Positions 49,757 through 59,246 of a DNA stretch of 64,000 bases are shown one piece after another. The stretch covers positions 1-64,000 of the forward strand of contig JAGCUN010000045.1 in assembly GCA_017962845.1 (NCBI GenBank), in the 5' to 3' direction. Position 1 is the first letter of the stretch; each line of letters begins with the position of its first letter. The translations under genes were made by a program, and so were the position numbers. The stretch is from Bacteroidales bacterium (lineage in GTDB: Bacteria > Bacteroidota > Bacteroidia > Bacteroidales > WCHB1-69). The notes below the pieces were generated by a model. It had not been told where the DNA came from. It did no database searches and worked only from the letters and a program-made list of their open reading frames with translations.

Positions 49757-52700
49757 ATGAAAAAATCGCTGATTCTTTGGTTGTTAGGTGTTCTGCCGTT
49801 GTGCTTGTTGGGCCAGCAGGTAGAGATGTTGAACCACACCTATAGTCAGGTGGAAAATATTCTGACTTCTGAAGATGAGGCGATGCTGCGGGCTTGTCCG
49901 GTGCTAAAGTTGAACGCCCAGCAGCTGGCGCGTCCGCTGCCCTCGGAAGTTGACAATTCCCAGCTTCCGTATATGACCCCGATTTATGGCCAGTCGGCGT
50001 TGGAGTGCGGCCAGGCATCCAGCATTGTTTACACTTTTTCTTACGAAATCAACTGCCGCAGAGGCACCAACAACGACAACTTCAACCGCCGCTACCCAAC
50101 CCATTTCGCATGGAATTTCTGTAATGGTGGTTCCAGCTCGGGCGTGAGTTTCATGGACACCTGGGAAGTGATTCGCACGGCGGGAACCCCCAACGTGTCT
50201 GACTGGGGTGGCTGGTACAGCACGGGCGGTCCGTCGCGCTGGGCTTCTGGCTACAACCTCTACTACAAGGCGATGCAGAACCGTATCGTGGAGTTCCTCG
50301 CCATTCCCACCGATTCGGAAGAGGGGCTTTTGACGCTGAAACACTGGCTTGACAATCACCTCTGCGGTGACGAACATGGAGGCTTGGCCAACTTCTACTC
50401 CACCCACGTGCCTAACGGCAGTGAGGAGATGCTGCGCCAGATTCCGGAAGGCACCCCACACGCGGGTATGTGGATCGTGCCTAACTTCAAATCCAACGTC
50501 AACCACGGACAGACCATTGTCGGCTACGACGACTCCATCTGCTGGGACTACAACGGCGACGGCATGTACACCAACGACCGCGACCTCAACAGTGATGGTG
50601 TAGTTGATATTCGCGACTGGGAGGTGGGCGCAGTCATTTTCTGCAACTCCTTTGGCACAGGTTTCGCCAATGAGGGCTACTGCTATTTGCCTTATCGCAA
50701 ACTGGCGGAATTGCCCGCCAACGGCGGCATCTGGAACAAGTGCGTCTATGTGGTGAACGTGAAAGATCAGGTGAGCCCGAGACTTACCTATAAAGTGACC
50801 CTCGACCACACCTGCCGCAATAAAATCAAACTACAGGCAGGGGTCTCCACCAACTTGAGCGCCACCCAGCCCGACCATACCATCGACTGGGCCGTGTTCA
50901 ACTTCCAGGGCGGAGAGCATTACATGCAGGGCGACTCCACCGACGAACAGCGCGTGCTCGAACTCGGACTGGATGTGAGCCGCCTACTCGAGTTCATCGA
51001 ACCTGGTCAATCAGCCAAGTTTTTCCTGCAAGTAATTGAAGATGACCCTAATGGTACTGCTGACGGACAGGTGGTCGATTTTGCCTTGATGGATTATAAT
51101 GGCTCTATTCTGCCGGTTCAAACCGTTTGTTCGGATGCGAATGTGCCTTTGGTGAACAATGGCACTACCACGCTTTCGGTGGTGAGCAGCATCGACTTTA
51201 CCCGTCCGCAGATGCAGCCCAACCCGCCGGTCATGGAGGCCTTCACCGACTTCCAATATCAGATTCCTGTGACAGGCGGCAATGCGCCTTATCGGTTTGA
51301 GTTTACCAAAGAGTACGGTATTGAGGAATTTGCTGAGTCGATGCCGACGGCTACCGGTTCAAATGTGTCTCTCTCCAATACCAATAATGGCTATGCGTTG
51401 GTGAATTTGCCATTTGAATTTCCTTATTATGATGAAAAATACAGCCAGCTCTGCATCTATGCCGATGGCTATATGAGCTTTCGCTACGATACCTACAACT
51501 GGCCGTTCCTCAAAGACCCAGAACAGCAAATTAAGGCCACTCAGATGATTGCACCTTTCCGTGCAGATCTCGTTGTGACGAGTGTGAAGAAGAGTCAGAG
51601 TTCGTCGGAGGTGACGATCTTTGTTCAGGCGAAAATCAACGGACAGAGTTCGAGCAACATCTCCTACGCCGTCAAACTTTATTCTGATGGTGTAATTGAA
51701 TTTTATTATGGTTCCATGAGTTATACGGGAAATGGCGGACTCTCCCTCCTTTCACGTGGCGATACTCGTATTTACCAGAAAACTCCCGTTTCAGAGGGCA
51801 CTGTCGCACAGTTTGCCAACCGTTGTTTTCGTTTCACCCCACCGCAGCGAGTTGATTTCTTGCAGCTGAGCCGCGATGGTGTGCTGTCGGGCATGTCGGA
51901 AACGGCCTTCACCCACCTGCCGGTGCCCGTCACCTGTTTCGACATCAACGACCAGCGGCACGATACGCTCGTGTATCTCAGCTGCGAATATGGCAATATG
52001 CTCGTGATTACCGATATGCATGTGGATGCAGGCGGCGATGAGGTGATTTCTGCCGGTGAGGAAGTGACCTTGTCGTTCACTGTTAGGAATCTCGACACTA
52101 TCCCGTATGCGGATTGCTTTTTGCGCTTCAGCACCCCGTGTCCCTATGTGGAGATGGTTGACGATAACGAGTATTTCGGTTATATTGGCGGCGGCAACGC
52201 CTACACGCTCAATCATGCTATCCGTTTCCGGACAGCTTCCGGAACACCCAACATGACCATCGCCGACTTTGTGGTCACCCTCTCCAACGACCACTATCCG
52301 ATGACGACCGTGATGCCGTTCACTATCTATTCTAACTGGTTGGAGGTGGTGTCGTATGCTGTCATGGACGGTGGCAACCATCGGGTGGATGCCAACGAGA
52401 CCGACACTCTGCACGTATGGTTCAGAAATGCAGGGACTGAAACGTTGACCGATTTGATGTTCGAGATGCGCTTGCTGGAGGAACATATTACCTTATTGGA
52501 TATTCGTGATGACTTTTATTTGATGGATCCGGGCGAGGTCAGGATGGCCGAGTTTGTGTTCCGCACGGATGCACAATACCAGACACTCAGCGCGTTGGAT
52601 GTGCTGATAGATGTTTATTCAGGCCTTCAATATAGTGATACTAAAGTCATTACCCTCATTGGCGAAAGCAATTGTGAGAGTTTTGAAAGTGGCCTTCCCG

Positions 52701-53665
52701 AAGGATTCTCCTACGCCAACTACGCATGGTATTCTACCTCCGATGAAGCGGCAGATGGAGTGTTTAGTCTTTGTTCGGGAAATATTACTCACAACGATAC
52801 CTCTACTGTGATTTGCCAGTTTACTGCTGTGCGAGAGGGAACAATCTCGTTCAGCTACAAGACCTCCACGGAGAACAACTACGACTGGCTCTATTTCTTC
52901 ATCGACGGCACGCAGCAGATGCGCTGGTCGGGAGTTCACGACTGGGAACGCTATGAGGCGCCGATTTTGGCGGGCGAGCATACTTTAGTGTGGAAATATA
53001 TCAAAGACTATTCGGTAGATGGCAATGCCGACAAAGTGTGGATTGATGATGTGTGTTTCCCCTTGGAGAACGATGCCATGCCTGAGTTGCAGATTTCGCC
53101 GAATGTAGTGGAAGTGACCGCTGGCGTGGAACAGATGGATATTCCGTTGCTCTACGAGTCTGTCACGCCCATTTACCTTCTGTATGAGAACCGCATTGTG
53201 AATGAGGATATGCAGCCTATCGGGTGGGCTTCCATTGAGTCGCCGGGCGGCAGCCTCAATGCGTTGGCCTCCCGCGAGGTCAATCTGAGCCTTCATCTGG
53301 CGGGGATGCCCGATGGGGTGTATCATGCCAACTTGGTGGCTACGGTACAGGAGGGTAATACGGTGCAGGTGCCGATTACCGTGGTGGCCGTCAACACCGG
53401 CGTTGACGAATACGCCGTGTCGGAAGGAACCGTCAAGGTGTACCCCAACCCCACTACGGGGAGAGTGACTGTGGAGCAGCAAGGTTTTGACGGACAGCAG
53501 GTTCAGTGCCGGCTGTTTGATATGTCGGGCCGCCAGTTGCGTTGGTTTGAGGAGAATTACACCCAGTTTGAAGTCGATTTGGGAGATGTGGCGCAAGGGA
53601 TGTATTTCTTGCAGCTGCGCTGGGACAGCGGGGAAGTGCAGGTGGTGAAAATTGTGAAAAGATAA
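49757..53665 (+). CDS. T9SS-secreted papain-like cysteine protease with EF-hand-like insert
   Basis: From ATG at 49757 the protein has 1,302 residues with a signal peptide ending LLGQ. The frame opens 15 codons earlier, but this ATG gives the normal signal. The protease core (about 60-320) shows Q79 and C84 (GQSALECGQAS), H250 (NHGQTIVGYDD) and N297 (CNSFGTGFANEGYCYLP), a clan CA papain-like arrangement. Between His and Asn lies DYNGDG...DLNSDGVVDIRD (264-287), two calcium-loop-like stretches. Long beta-rich regions follow. A jelly-roll or MAM-like domain (about 985-1110) begins CESFESGLPEGF. The T9SS type A domain runs from VYPNPTTGRVTV to KIVKR. An MBOAT gene starts 6 nt after the stop. Confidence 0.87.
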   Translation: MKKSLILWLLGVLPLCLLGQQVEMLNHTYSQVENILTSEDEAMLRACPVLKLNAQQLARPLPSEVDNSQLPYMTPIYGQSALECGQASSIVYTFSYEINCRRGTNNDNFNRRYPTHFAWNFCNGGSSSGVSFMDTWEVIRTAGTPNVSDWGGWYSTGGPSRWASGYNLYYKAMQNRIVEFLAIPTDSEEGLLTLKHWLDNHLCGDEHGGLANFYSTHVPNGSEEMLRQIPEGTPHAGMWIVPNFKSNVNHGQTIVGYDDSICWDYNGDGMYTNDRDLNSDGVVDIRDWEVGAVIFCNSFGTGFANEGYCYLPYRKLAELPANGGIWNKCVYVVNVKDQVSPRLTYKVTLDHTCRNKIKLQAGVSTNLSATQPDHTIDWAVFNFQGGEHYMQGDSTDEQRVLELGLDVSRLLEFIEPGQSAKFFLQVIEDDPNGTADGQVVDFALMDYNGSILPVQTVCSDANVPLVNNGTTTLSVVSSIDFTRPQMQPNPPVMEAFTDFQYQIPVTGGNAPYRFEFTKEYGIEEFAESMPTATGSNVSLSNTNNGYALVNLPFEFPYYDEKYSQLCIYADGYMSFRYDTYNWPFLKDPEQQIKATQMIAPFRADLVVTSVKKSQSSSEVTIFVQAKINGQSSSNISYAVKLYSDGVIEFYYGSMSYTGNGGLSLLSRGDTRIYQKTPVSEGTVAQFANRCFRFTPPQRVDFLQLSRDGVLSGMSETAFTHLPVPVTCFDINDQRHDTLVYLSCEYGNMLVITDMHVDAGGDEVISAGEEVTLSFTVRNLDTIPYADCFLRFSTPCPYVEMVDDNEYFGYIGGGNAYTLNHAIRFRTASGTPNMTIADFVVTLSNDHYPMTTVMPFTIYSNWLEVVSYAVMDGGNHRVDANETDTLHVWFRNAGTETLTDLMFEMRLLEEHITLLDIRDDFYLMDPGEVRMAEFVFRTDAQYQTLSALDVLIDVYSGLQYSDTKVITLIGESNCESFESGLPEGFSYANYAWYSTSDEAADGVFSLCSGNITHNDTSTVICQFTAVREGTISFSYKTSTENNYDWLYFFIDGTQQMRWSGVHDWERYEAPILAGEHTLVWKYIKDYSVDGNADKVWIDDVCFPLENDAMPELQISPNVVEVTAGVEQMDIPLLYESVTPIYLLYENRIVNEDMQPIGWASIESPGGSLNALASREVNLSLHLAGMPDGVYHANLVATVQEGNTVQVPITVVAVNTGVDEYAVSEGTVKVYPNPTTGRVTVEQQGFDGQQVQCRLFDMSGRQLRWFEENYTQFEVDLGDVAQGMYFLQLRWDSGEVQVVKIVKR

Positions 53666-53671
53666 TATTCC

Positions 53672-55093
53672 GTGGTTTTCAGTACCCCCATATTCCTTTT
53701 TGTTTTTCTTCCTATATTGTTGATAATCTATTGGTTATCACCTTATAAGATAAAGAATTGGATTTTGCTGTTAGGCAGTCTATTCTTCTATTCGTGGGGA
53801 GAACCATTTTTTGTGATGGCGGTGGTGGCGGCGATTGTGGCCGACTATTTCATTGCCCGGAAGATGGCGGCCAGTGAAGGGCGGCGGAGAAAGGGATTGT
53901 TGGCCTTGTCGTTGGTGCTGAATGTGGGGTTGTTGCTTTATTTCAAGTATGCTAATTTCTTCGTTACCAACCTGCAGGCGCTTTATTCTCTGGTGGGTGC
54001 GCAACCCTTTAGTTGGGTGGAGGTGGCCTTGCCGGTGGGCATCTCGTTCATCACCTTCCAGAAGATTTCGTACATGGTGGATGTGTATCGCGGTACGGTG
54101 GAGCCGCAGCGCAAGTTGCAAGATCTGATGCTTTATATCCTGATGTTTCCGCAGCTCATTGCCGGTCCTATCGTGCGGTATAAGGATATTGCAGGGCAGC
54201 TTGCCGATCGCCAAGCCGACGATACCTACGAGCGGCGTGTGGTGGGTTTTTCGCGCTTTATGTTTGGATTGGGAAAGAAAGTGTTGATTGCCAATGTTTT
54301 GGCGGAATATGTGGATGCAGTGTTCGCCGCTTCGCCTGGTGACTTTTCATCTGGTACGGCGTGGATCGCCATTTTGGCTTACACCTTCCAAATTTATTTC
54401 GACTTTTCGGGCTATTCCGATATGGCTTTAGGCTTGGGGTTGATGTTGGGATTCAGATTTCCTGAAAACTTCAACTTTCCTTATATCTCGCAAAGTATCA
54501 CAGAATTCTGGCGGAGGTGGCACATCACGTTGAGTTCGTGGATTAAAGATTACTTGTATATCCCGATGGGAGGAAATCGGGTGGCAGTGCCGCGTATGTA
54601 CTTTAACTTGGTGTTCGCATTTTTCATCTCCGGTTTTTGGCACGGTGCCGCCTGGACCTTCATCGTATGGGGACTTTACCACGGTTTTTTCTTGATTTTG
54701 GATAGATTAGGTTTGAAGAAAGTATTGGAGAGGATAGGAAAATTGCCGGCTGTCATCTTCACTTTTTTTGTGGCGATGGTGGGTTGGATTTTCTTCCGTG
54801 CCGACAATCTGACCTATGCTTTTGCTTATCTGCGCCGCATGTTTGCTTTCGATGGGCGGTGGGATGAGTTTTATTGCGACAGAAGATTCCTGTTTATCTT
54901 TTTCGTGGCGATAGTGGGTTCTTTTTGGGGGATTTTCAAGAAAGGCGAGCAGTTCCAGTACAAGTTTTTTGCCGAACAGCCTGAACGGAAGTGGCTGTTG
55001 GTAGGGTTTGGAATGGCGGTAGTGTTATACGTGCTGTGTGGCGGTTCGTTGTTGGCCGGCGGCCTGAATCCGTTTATTTACTTTAGGTTCTAA
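53672..55093 (+). CDS. MBOAT-family O-acyltransferase (AlgI/DltB-like)
   Basis: The 473-residue membrane protein has about ten to twelve transmembrane segments. The MBOAT residues are H284 in FWRRWHITLSSW and H324 in SGFWHGAAWTF; the former belongs to the AlgI-type motif. Such enzymes move acyl groups, usually acetyl, onto extracellular polysaccharides with help from a periplasmic partner. No SGNH or AlgJ-like partner is adjacent. The start is GTG (53672), giving the typical VFSTPIFLFVFLPILLIIYW opening. It lies 6 nt after the T9SS protease stop, so the pair is probably one operon. Substrate unknown; a surface glycan is likely. Confidence 0.92.
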   Translation: MVFSTPIFLFVFLPILLIIYWLSPYKIKNWILLLGSLFFYSWGEPFFVMAVVAAIVADYFIARKMAASEGRRRKGLLALSLVLNVGLLLYFKYANFFVTNLQALYSLVGAQPFSWVEVALPVGISFITFQKISYMVDVYRGTVEPQRKLQDLMLYILMFPQLIAGPIVRYKDIAGQLADRQADDTYERRVVGFSRFMFGLGKKVLIANVLAEYVDAVFAASPGDFSSGTAWIAILAYTFQIYFDFSGYSDMALGLGLMLGFRFPENFNFPYISQSITEFWRRWHITLSSWIKDYLYIPMGGNRVAVPRMYFNLVFAFFISGFWHGAAWTFIVWGLYHGFFLILDRLGLKKVLERIGKLPAVIFTFFVAMVGWIFFRADNLTYAFAYLRRMFAFDGRWDEFYCDRRFLFIFFVAIVGSFWGIFKKGEQFQYKFFAEQPERKWLLVGFGMAVVLYVLCGGSLLAGGLNPFIYFRF

Positions 55094-55204
55094 AGAAATA
55101 TTCTCCATAAAGGTTTAATTTTGAACTTTTACGCGGCAAAAACACCAATAATAGTTCAAATCTAAACCATTAAGTGAAAAATTTTTTCATTTGTGACTGG
55201 GCAC

Positions 55205-55236
55205 AAAAAAAGCGGAAGAGCAATCTTCCGCTTTTG
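55205..55236 (-). terminator. Terminator with GCAA tetraloop for the lipoprotein pair
   Basis: AAAAGCGGAAGA (55208-55219) pairs with TCTTCCGCTTTT (55224-55235) around GCAA. On the minus strand seven T follow from the A-run at 55205-55211. It lies about 25 nt after the stop of the 55261 gene. Confidence 0.88.
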
Positions 55237-55260
55237 GGTAGGTAAAACAAAGTTCACAGA

Positions 55261-55578
55261 TTATCTGTTGCCCTTGCTGCTTTTACCTTTGGTGTTGACT
55301 TTGAGTTCAACATTGCCATCTTTGTTAGCTTCAACGCTGACGCCTTCGCTTTCAACTTTGGCTTCACCGTCTTTGTTAGCAGAAACCTTCACGCCGTCTT
55401 TCTTTTCAGGATCGGGGGTATCAACGGTAGCGGTAGCTTCCGGAGCCGGAGTGGGTTCGTCAACAGTGGTTTCGGTTTCGGTTTCCGGAACCTGTTCTTC
55501 ATTAGCTTTGTCTTTAGTGTCGTTGCTGCAAGCAAAGAAAAGACCAGCTGCTAAAACTGCTAAGAATACTTTTTTCAT
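55261..55578 (-). CDS. Small acidic lipoprotein with internal repeat
   Basis: The 105-residue protein has a lipoprotein signal (lipobox LFFAC, Cys17), followed by a Glu/Thr/Pro-rich acidic stretch. The C-terminal half holds two similar units, VKVSANKDGEAKVE and VSVEANKDGNVELK, and then a basic tail (KGKSSKGNR). I do not recognise a family. It lies 42 nt downstream of another lipoprotein gene on the same strand and ends at a strong terminator, so the two likely share a transcript. The low-complexity acidic region suggests a flexible spacer between membrane anchor and repeat domain. Confidence 0.73.
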   Translation of the reverse strand: MKKVFLAVLAAGLFFACSNDTKDKANEEQVPETETETTVDEPTPAPEATATVDTPDPEKKDGVKVSANKDGEAKVESEGVSVEANKDGNVELKVNTKGKSSKGNR

Positions 55579-55620
55579 TGTTAAAAAATTTAAGGTTTAT
55601 AAAAAATTGAAAGATTTTAA

Positions 55621-56124
55621 TTATTTGGCAGGAACATAGGTAAGAACGAAGGTGTAGTTACCGGGTTTGCCTTTAGCTTCGCCTTCAACGATGTCGAAGT
55701 TGAAGGAAACTTTGAGTTCGTCTTTCACCAGGTTGATGATCTTGCAGCTTTCAACTTCCTCATCATAGAAGAAGGGGATCTGCATGTCGAGAACTTTTTC
55801 TTCCTCGTTGATAGCCCATTTGCCGAGAGAGCTTTCCTGGCTGGGTTGCCATTCGCAAACGTCGCTACCAGGATTCAGATACTCATAGTTGTCGGTGTTG
55901 AATTTGATGATGTCGTCTTTTTCGCAGTCATATACATAACCGTCGAAAAGGTTGTTGATGGTGGTGTTGTCATCAAAAACATAACCGTTGGTGCATTCAG
56001 CAGCGGAGAGGGTCCAACCCTTTTCAGTGGTCAGATAATCAGTCATGGTCTGCTGTTTACATGAAGTGAATGCGAAGACAGCCACGATGGCAATTGCGAA
56101 AACGCTTAAAATGCTCTTTTTCAT
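55621..56124 (-). CDS. Lipocalin-like lipoprotein
   Basis: The 167-residue protein has a lipoprotein signal (lipobox FTSC, Cys22). The mature part is beta-rich with a GWTLSAAEC opening, a Tyr/Asp-rich middle with several Cys (near 44, 67, 90 and 128) and a closing strand YTFVLTYVPAK. The pattern of a Trp-containing opening and a final strand resembles Bacteroidetes lipocalin-like proteins, but the identification is tentative. On the minus strand a TATTTTTG box lies at 56171-56164, with TTG at 56196-56194, 22 nt further upstream. It is the first gene of a two-gene unit with the acidic lipoprotein. Confidence 0.7.
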   Translation of the reverse strand: MKKSILSVFAIAIVAVFAFTSCKQQTMTDYLTTEKGWTLSAAECTNGYVFDDNTTINNLFDGYVYDCEKDDIIKFNTDNYEYLNPGSDVCEWQPSQESSLGKWAINEEEKVLDMQIPFFYDEEVESCKIINLVKDELKVSFNFDIVEGEAKGKPGNYTFVLTYVPAK

Positions 56125-56163
56125 TGTTTTGAATTTTTGGTTAATAATTAATGTTTAATGATG

Positions 56164-56196
56164 CAAAAATACTACATTTTTTAATGTGCGGTACAA
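56164..56196 (-). promoter_or_regulatory. Promoter of the lipoprotein pair
   Basis: On the minus strand TTG (56196-56194), a 22-nt spacer and TATTTTTG (56171-56164). The leader to the start at 56124 is about 35 nt. Further right, 56333-56340 and 56350-56357 form a perfect 8-bp inverted repeat (ATTCCATC/GATGGAAT) after the mscS stop, without a T-run. Confidence 0.55.
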
Positions 56197-56375
56197 TGTT
56201 CGTTGAATTTTCTTTTTATTTAACTTTTTTTATATTTTCGCGAAAACTGGAGGGATAGACGATGCTGTGGGTGGGTGAGTTTAATGGGGTAAAAGGTTTT
56301 TAAGTTTTTTTTAGAGATGAGGGGCTGTGGGGATTCCATCACTGTTGGCGATGGAATGGTGGAGTGAACTAATAA

Positions 56376-57626
56376 TCAGACAGTTGGTTGGGAAAGGACA
56401 TCGGAGGTGCGTTGGAAGGCGCGAAGGTGGAAGTAGGGGAGGATAGCATAGAAGTGGTCGAAGATGTCGGCCTGCAGGTCTTCGTAGGCCCGCCACTCGG
56501 TGGCACGAACGAAGCAGTACAGCTCCATCGGCAACCCGTTCTCGTCGGGATCGCGGTGGCGCACCATCAGCAGGGCGGTCTCATCGACCATGGGGTGCTG
56601 TTGCAAGTAGGCCACCATGTATGCCCTCAACACACCGAGGTTGGTTTGGAACTCGGCATTAGGGATGTCGGGGTTGCTGAGGTTGCGCTCGCTGTTGATT
56701 TGGTTGATGCGCTCCTGCGTTTGGTCAATATAGTCGCGCACGAGGTCAATCTTGCGGAACTCATCCAACATTTCGGGCGTGCAGGCCTGTATGGAGTTTA
56801 CGTCGAGGTGGATAGAGCGGGTGATGCGTCGGATCTTGCGTTCGCTCATGCCGCGCCAGTTCTGTATGTCGCTGCCCACCATGGTCTTGATAGGCACGGT
56901 GACAATCGAGTTGTCGAAGTTGCGCACCTTCACTGCGATAAGGTTCACCTCCTCCACAATGCCGTTGGCCTGTCCGTTGGGGTCGGTGATCCAGTCGCCG
57001 ATGCGCACCATGTCGTTGGAGGAGAGTTGTATGCTGTTGACGAACCCCGTGATGGTGTCTTGGAACACGAGGAGCAGAACGGCCGAGAAGGCGCCGATAC
57101 CGGCGATGAGTCCTGCCGGCGACTTGTTGACGAGGATGCAAGCGATAAGGATGACGGCCAGCACCCACAGCACAATCTTAACGACTTGCTGGTAGCTTTT
57201 GATGGGCTTGCGGTGGTGTTTCTCTGCTGCTACACTCTCCAGCACGTCGAGGAAGGAGCAGATGCATCGCACCAGCATGACTAATATATAAATATTGATA
57301 ATCCCTCTGAAGAAGCCGCTGCTCATGCTCTCCGGATCGAAGATTTCGCCCGATAGGCGGAACACGAAAAAGGCGGGAAGCAGCATGGAGATGCGGGCGA
57401 AGAATTTCTGCTCCAGCATGGCCTGCAGCCAGATGTTGGGCTTCCGTTTCAGGCGGAGTTTGGCAGAACCGACAAAAAGGAGGCGCAGCAGCTGATATAC
57501 CACCACACCGATGAAAAGGGTGGCGGCGATAATAATCAGCAGGGTACAGAGTTTGCCCAGGTTTTCCGGGAAATGGAGTTTTTGGGTGAAGAACTCGATG
57601 AAGAAAATGCGGATAAACTTGAACAT
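56376..57626 (-). CDS. MscS-family mechanosensitive ion channel (YbdG-like)
   Basis: The 416-residue membrane protein has about five transmembrane segments in the N-terminal half. The MscS pore helix and beta domain are visible in GLIAGIGAFSAVLLLVFQDTITGFVNSIQLSSNDMVRIGDWI, followed by FDNSIVTVPIKTMVGSDIQNWRGMSERKIRR, a YbdG-type feature. The C-terminal domain is large and ends near FHLRAFQRTSDV. These channels open on membrane tension to release solutes in osmotic downshock. It is 22 nt downstream of lysS on the same strand and is probably co-transcribed with it. Confidence 0.9.
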   Translation of the reverse strand: MFKFIRIFFIEFFTQKLHFPENLGKLCTLLIIIAATLFIGVVVYQLLRLLFVGSAKLRLKRKPNIWLQAMLEQKFFARISMLLPAFFVFRLSGEIFDPESMSSGFFRGIINIYILVMLVRCICSFLDVLESVAAEKHHRKPIKSYQQVVKIVLWVLAVILIACILVNKSPAGLIAGIGAFSAVLLLVFQDTITGFVNSIQLSSNDMVRIGDWITDPNGQANGIVEEVNLIAVKVRNFDNSIVTVPIKTMVGSDIQNWRGMSERKIRRITRSIHLDVNSIQACTPEMLDEFRKIDLVRDYIDQTQERINQINSERNLSNPDIPNAEFQTNLGVLRAYMVAYLQQHPMVDETALLMVRHRDPDENGLPMELYCFVRATEWRAYEDLQADIFDHFYAILPYFHLRAFQRTSDVLSQPTV

Positions 57627-57647
57627 GGCCTTTGTGAAGGGTTACGG

Positions 57648-59171
57648 CTATTCCTCTTTTTTCTCTTCTCTCCTTTCGGGTTTCATCTGGGGGAAGAGCA
57701 ACACATCCTGGATGGAAGGCGAGTTGGTCATGATCATGGCGAGGCGGTCGATGCCGATGCCGAGACCTGCGGTGGGGGGCATGCCGAACTCAAGGGCGCG
57801 GAGGAAGTCTTCGTCGAGCACCATGGATTCGGTGTCACCGCGTTTGCCAAGTTCGAGCTGGGCCTCGAAGCGTTTGCGCTGGTCGATGGGATCGTTGAGC
57901 TCAGAGTAGGCGTTGCAGAGCTCCTTGCCGTTGCACATCGCCTCGAAACGTTCGGTCATGCCGGGTTTGGTACGGTGCATCTTGGTAAGCGGTGACATTT
58001 CAACAGGGTAGTCATAGATGAAAGTCGGCTGGATGAGTTTTGACTCAGCCGTCTCGCCGAAAATCTCATCGATGAGCTTGCCTTTTCCCATCGTGCTATC
58101 TACGGCCACACCCACGCTCTTGGCGAAAGCTGCCAGCTCTTGTTCGTTCATGTTGGAGACATCGGTGCCGGTGAAATGCTCGATGGCCTCGAACATGGTG
58201 TAGCGTTTCCACGGACGCTTGAAGTCGATGATGTTCTCGCCCACCTGCACCTTTGTCGTGCCGTGCAGGGCGATGGCCACAGCTTCCACCATCTCTTCCA
58301 CCAAATTCATCATCCATTCATAATCTTTATACGCCACATAGAGTTCCATCTGGGTGAATTCGGGGTTGTGGAAGCGGTCCATACCCTCATTGCGGAAGTC
58401 TTTCGAGAACTCGTACACGCCGTCGAAGCCGCCCACGATGAGTTTTTTCAGATAAAGCTCATCCGCGATACGGAGGTAGAGGGTCATGTCGAGGGTATTG
58501 TGGTGGGTTTTGAAGGGACGAGCCGCCGCACCGCCGTAGAGAGGCTGCAGGATGGGGGTTACCACTTCGAGATAACCCTTGTCATTCAAGAAATTACGCA
58601 TGGTGTTCACCAGCTTGGTACGCTTGATGAAGGTCTCCTTCACCTGCGGGTTGACGATGAGGTCGAGGTAGCGCTGGCGGTAGCGTTGTTCGGGATCGGA
58701 GAAGGCGTCGTAGGTGGTGCCGTCTTTTTCTTTCACAATAGGAAGGGGACGGATGGATTTGCAGAGCAGGGTGTACTCCTTAACATGGATGCTGATGGCA
58801 CCGGTCTGTGTGGTGAACACGAAGCCCTTCACACCGATGATGTCGCCGATGTCGAGTTTCTTGAAGATGGAGTTGTACATCGTTTTGTCTTCGCCGGGGC
58901 AAATCTCGTCGCGTTTGACGTAGATCTGGATTCTGCCGACGGCATCCTGGAGTTCGTAGAAGGAGACGGCGCCCATGATGCGCTGGCTCATGATACGGCC
59001 GGCGAGGCTCACATTCTGGAAAAGGGAGTTGTCGGTCGGATATTTTTCAAGGATTTCTTTCGAATTGGCATTCACCTCGAAGAGAGGAGCGGGATATGCG
59101 TTGATGCCTAACTGGGTGAAATCGTCTAATTTCTTTCTTCTAATGACTTCTTGCTCTGATAATTCTGCCAT
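57648..59171 (-). CDS. lysS: Lysyl-tRNA synthetase, class II
   Basis: The 507-residue class II enzyme has an N-terminal OB-fold anticodon domain (about 55-160). Class II motifs include [15 protein letters not shown] (motif 1) and [20 protein letters not shown] (motif 2). Motif 3 is near the C-terminus ([16 protein letters not shown]). It charges tRNA-Lys. The expected GRI-type segment ([14 protein letters not shown]) is also present. The start ATG is followed by [17 protein letters not shown] promoter-like TATCTTTG lies on the minus strand 27 nt upstream. mscS follows. Confidence 0.96.
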   Translation of the reverse strand: MAELSEQEVIRRKKLDDFTQLGINAYPAPLFEVNANSKEILEKYPTDNSLFQNVSLAGRIMSQRIMGAVSFYELQDAVGRIQIYVKRDEICPGEDKTMYNSIFKKLDIGDIIGVKGFVFTTQTGAISIHVKEYTLLCKSIRPLPIVKEKDGTTYDAFSDPEQRYRQRYLDLIVNPQVKETFIKRTKLVNTMRNFLNDKGYLEVVTPILQPLYGGAAARPFKTHHNTLDMTLYLRIADELYLKKLIVGGFDGVYEFSKDFRNEGMDRFHNPEFTQMELYVAYKDYEWMMNLVEEMVEAVAIALHGTTKVQVGENIIDFKRPWKRYTMFEAIEHFTGTDVSNMNEQELAAFAKSVGVAVDSTMGKGKLIDEIFGETAESKLIQPTFIYDYPVEMSPLTKMHRTKPGMTERFEAMCNGKELCNAYSELNDPIDQRKRFEAQLELGKRGDTESMVLDEDFLRALEFGMPPTAGLGIGIDRLAMIMTNSPSIQDVLLFPQMKPERREEKKEE

Positions 59172-59197
59172 GATGGATAGGTCTTAAAATTCGGCTG

Positions 59198-59229
59198 CAA
59201 AGATACGAATTTTTTTGGAGAAAGAGCAA
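59198..59229 (-). promoter_or_regulatory. Promoter of lysS-mscS
   Basis: On the minus strand TATCTTTG (59205-59198) with TTG at 59229-59227, a 21-nt spacer. It lies in the 75-nt gap after the DUF819 gene. Confidence 0.6.
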
Positions 59230-59246
59230 GGAAAGATGGTGGAGTG

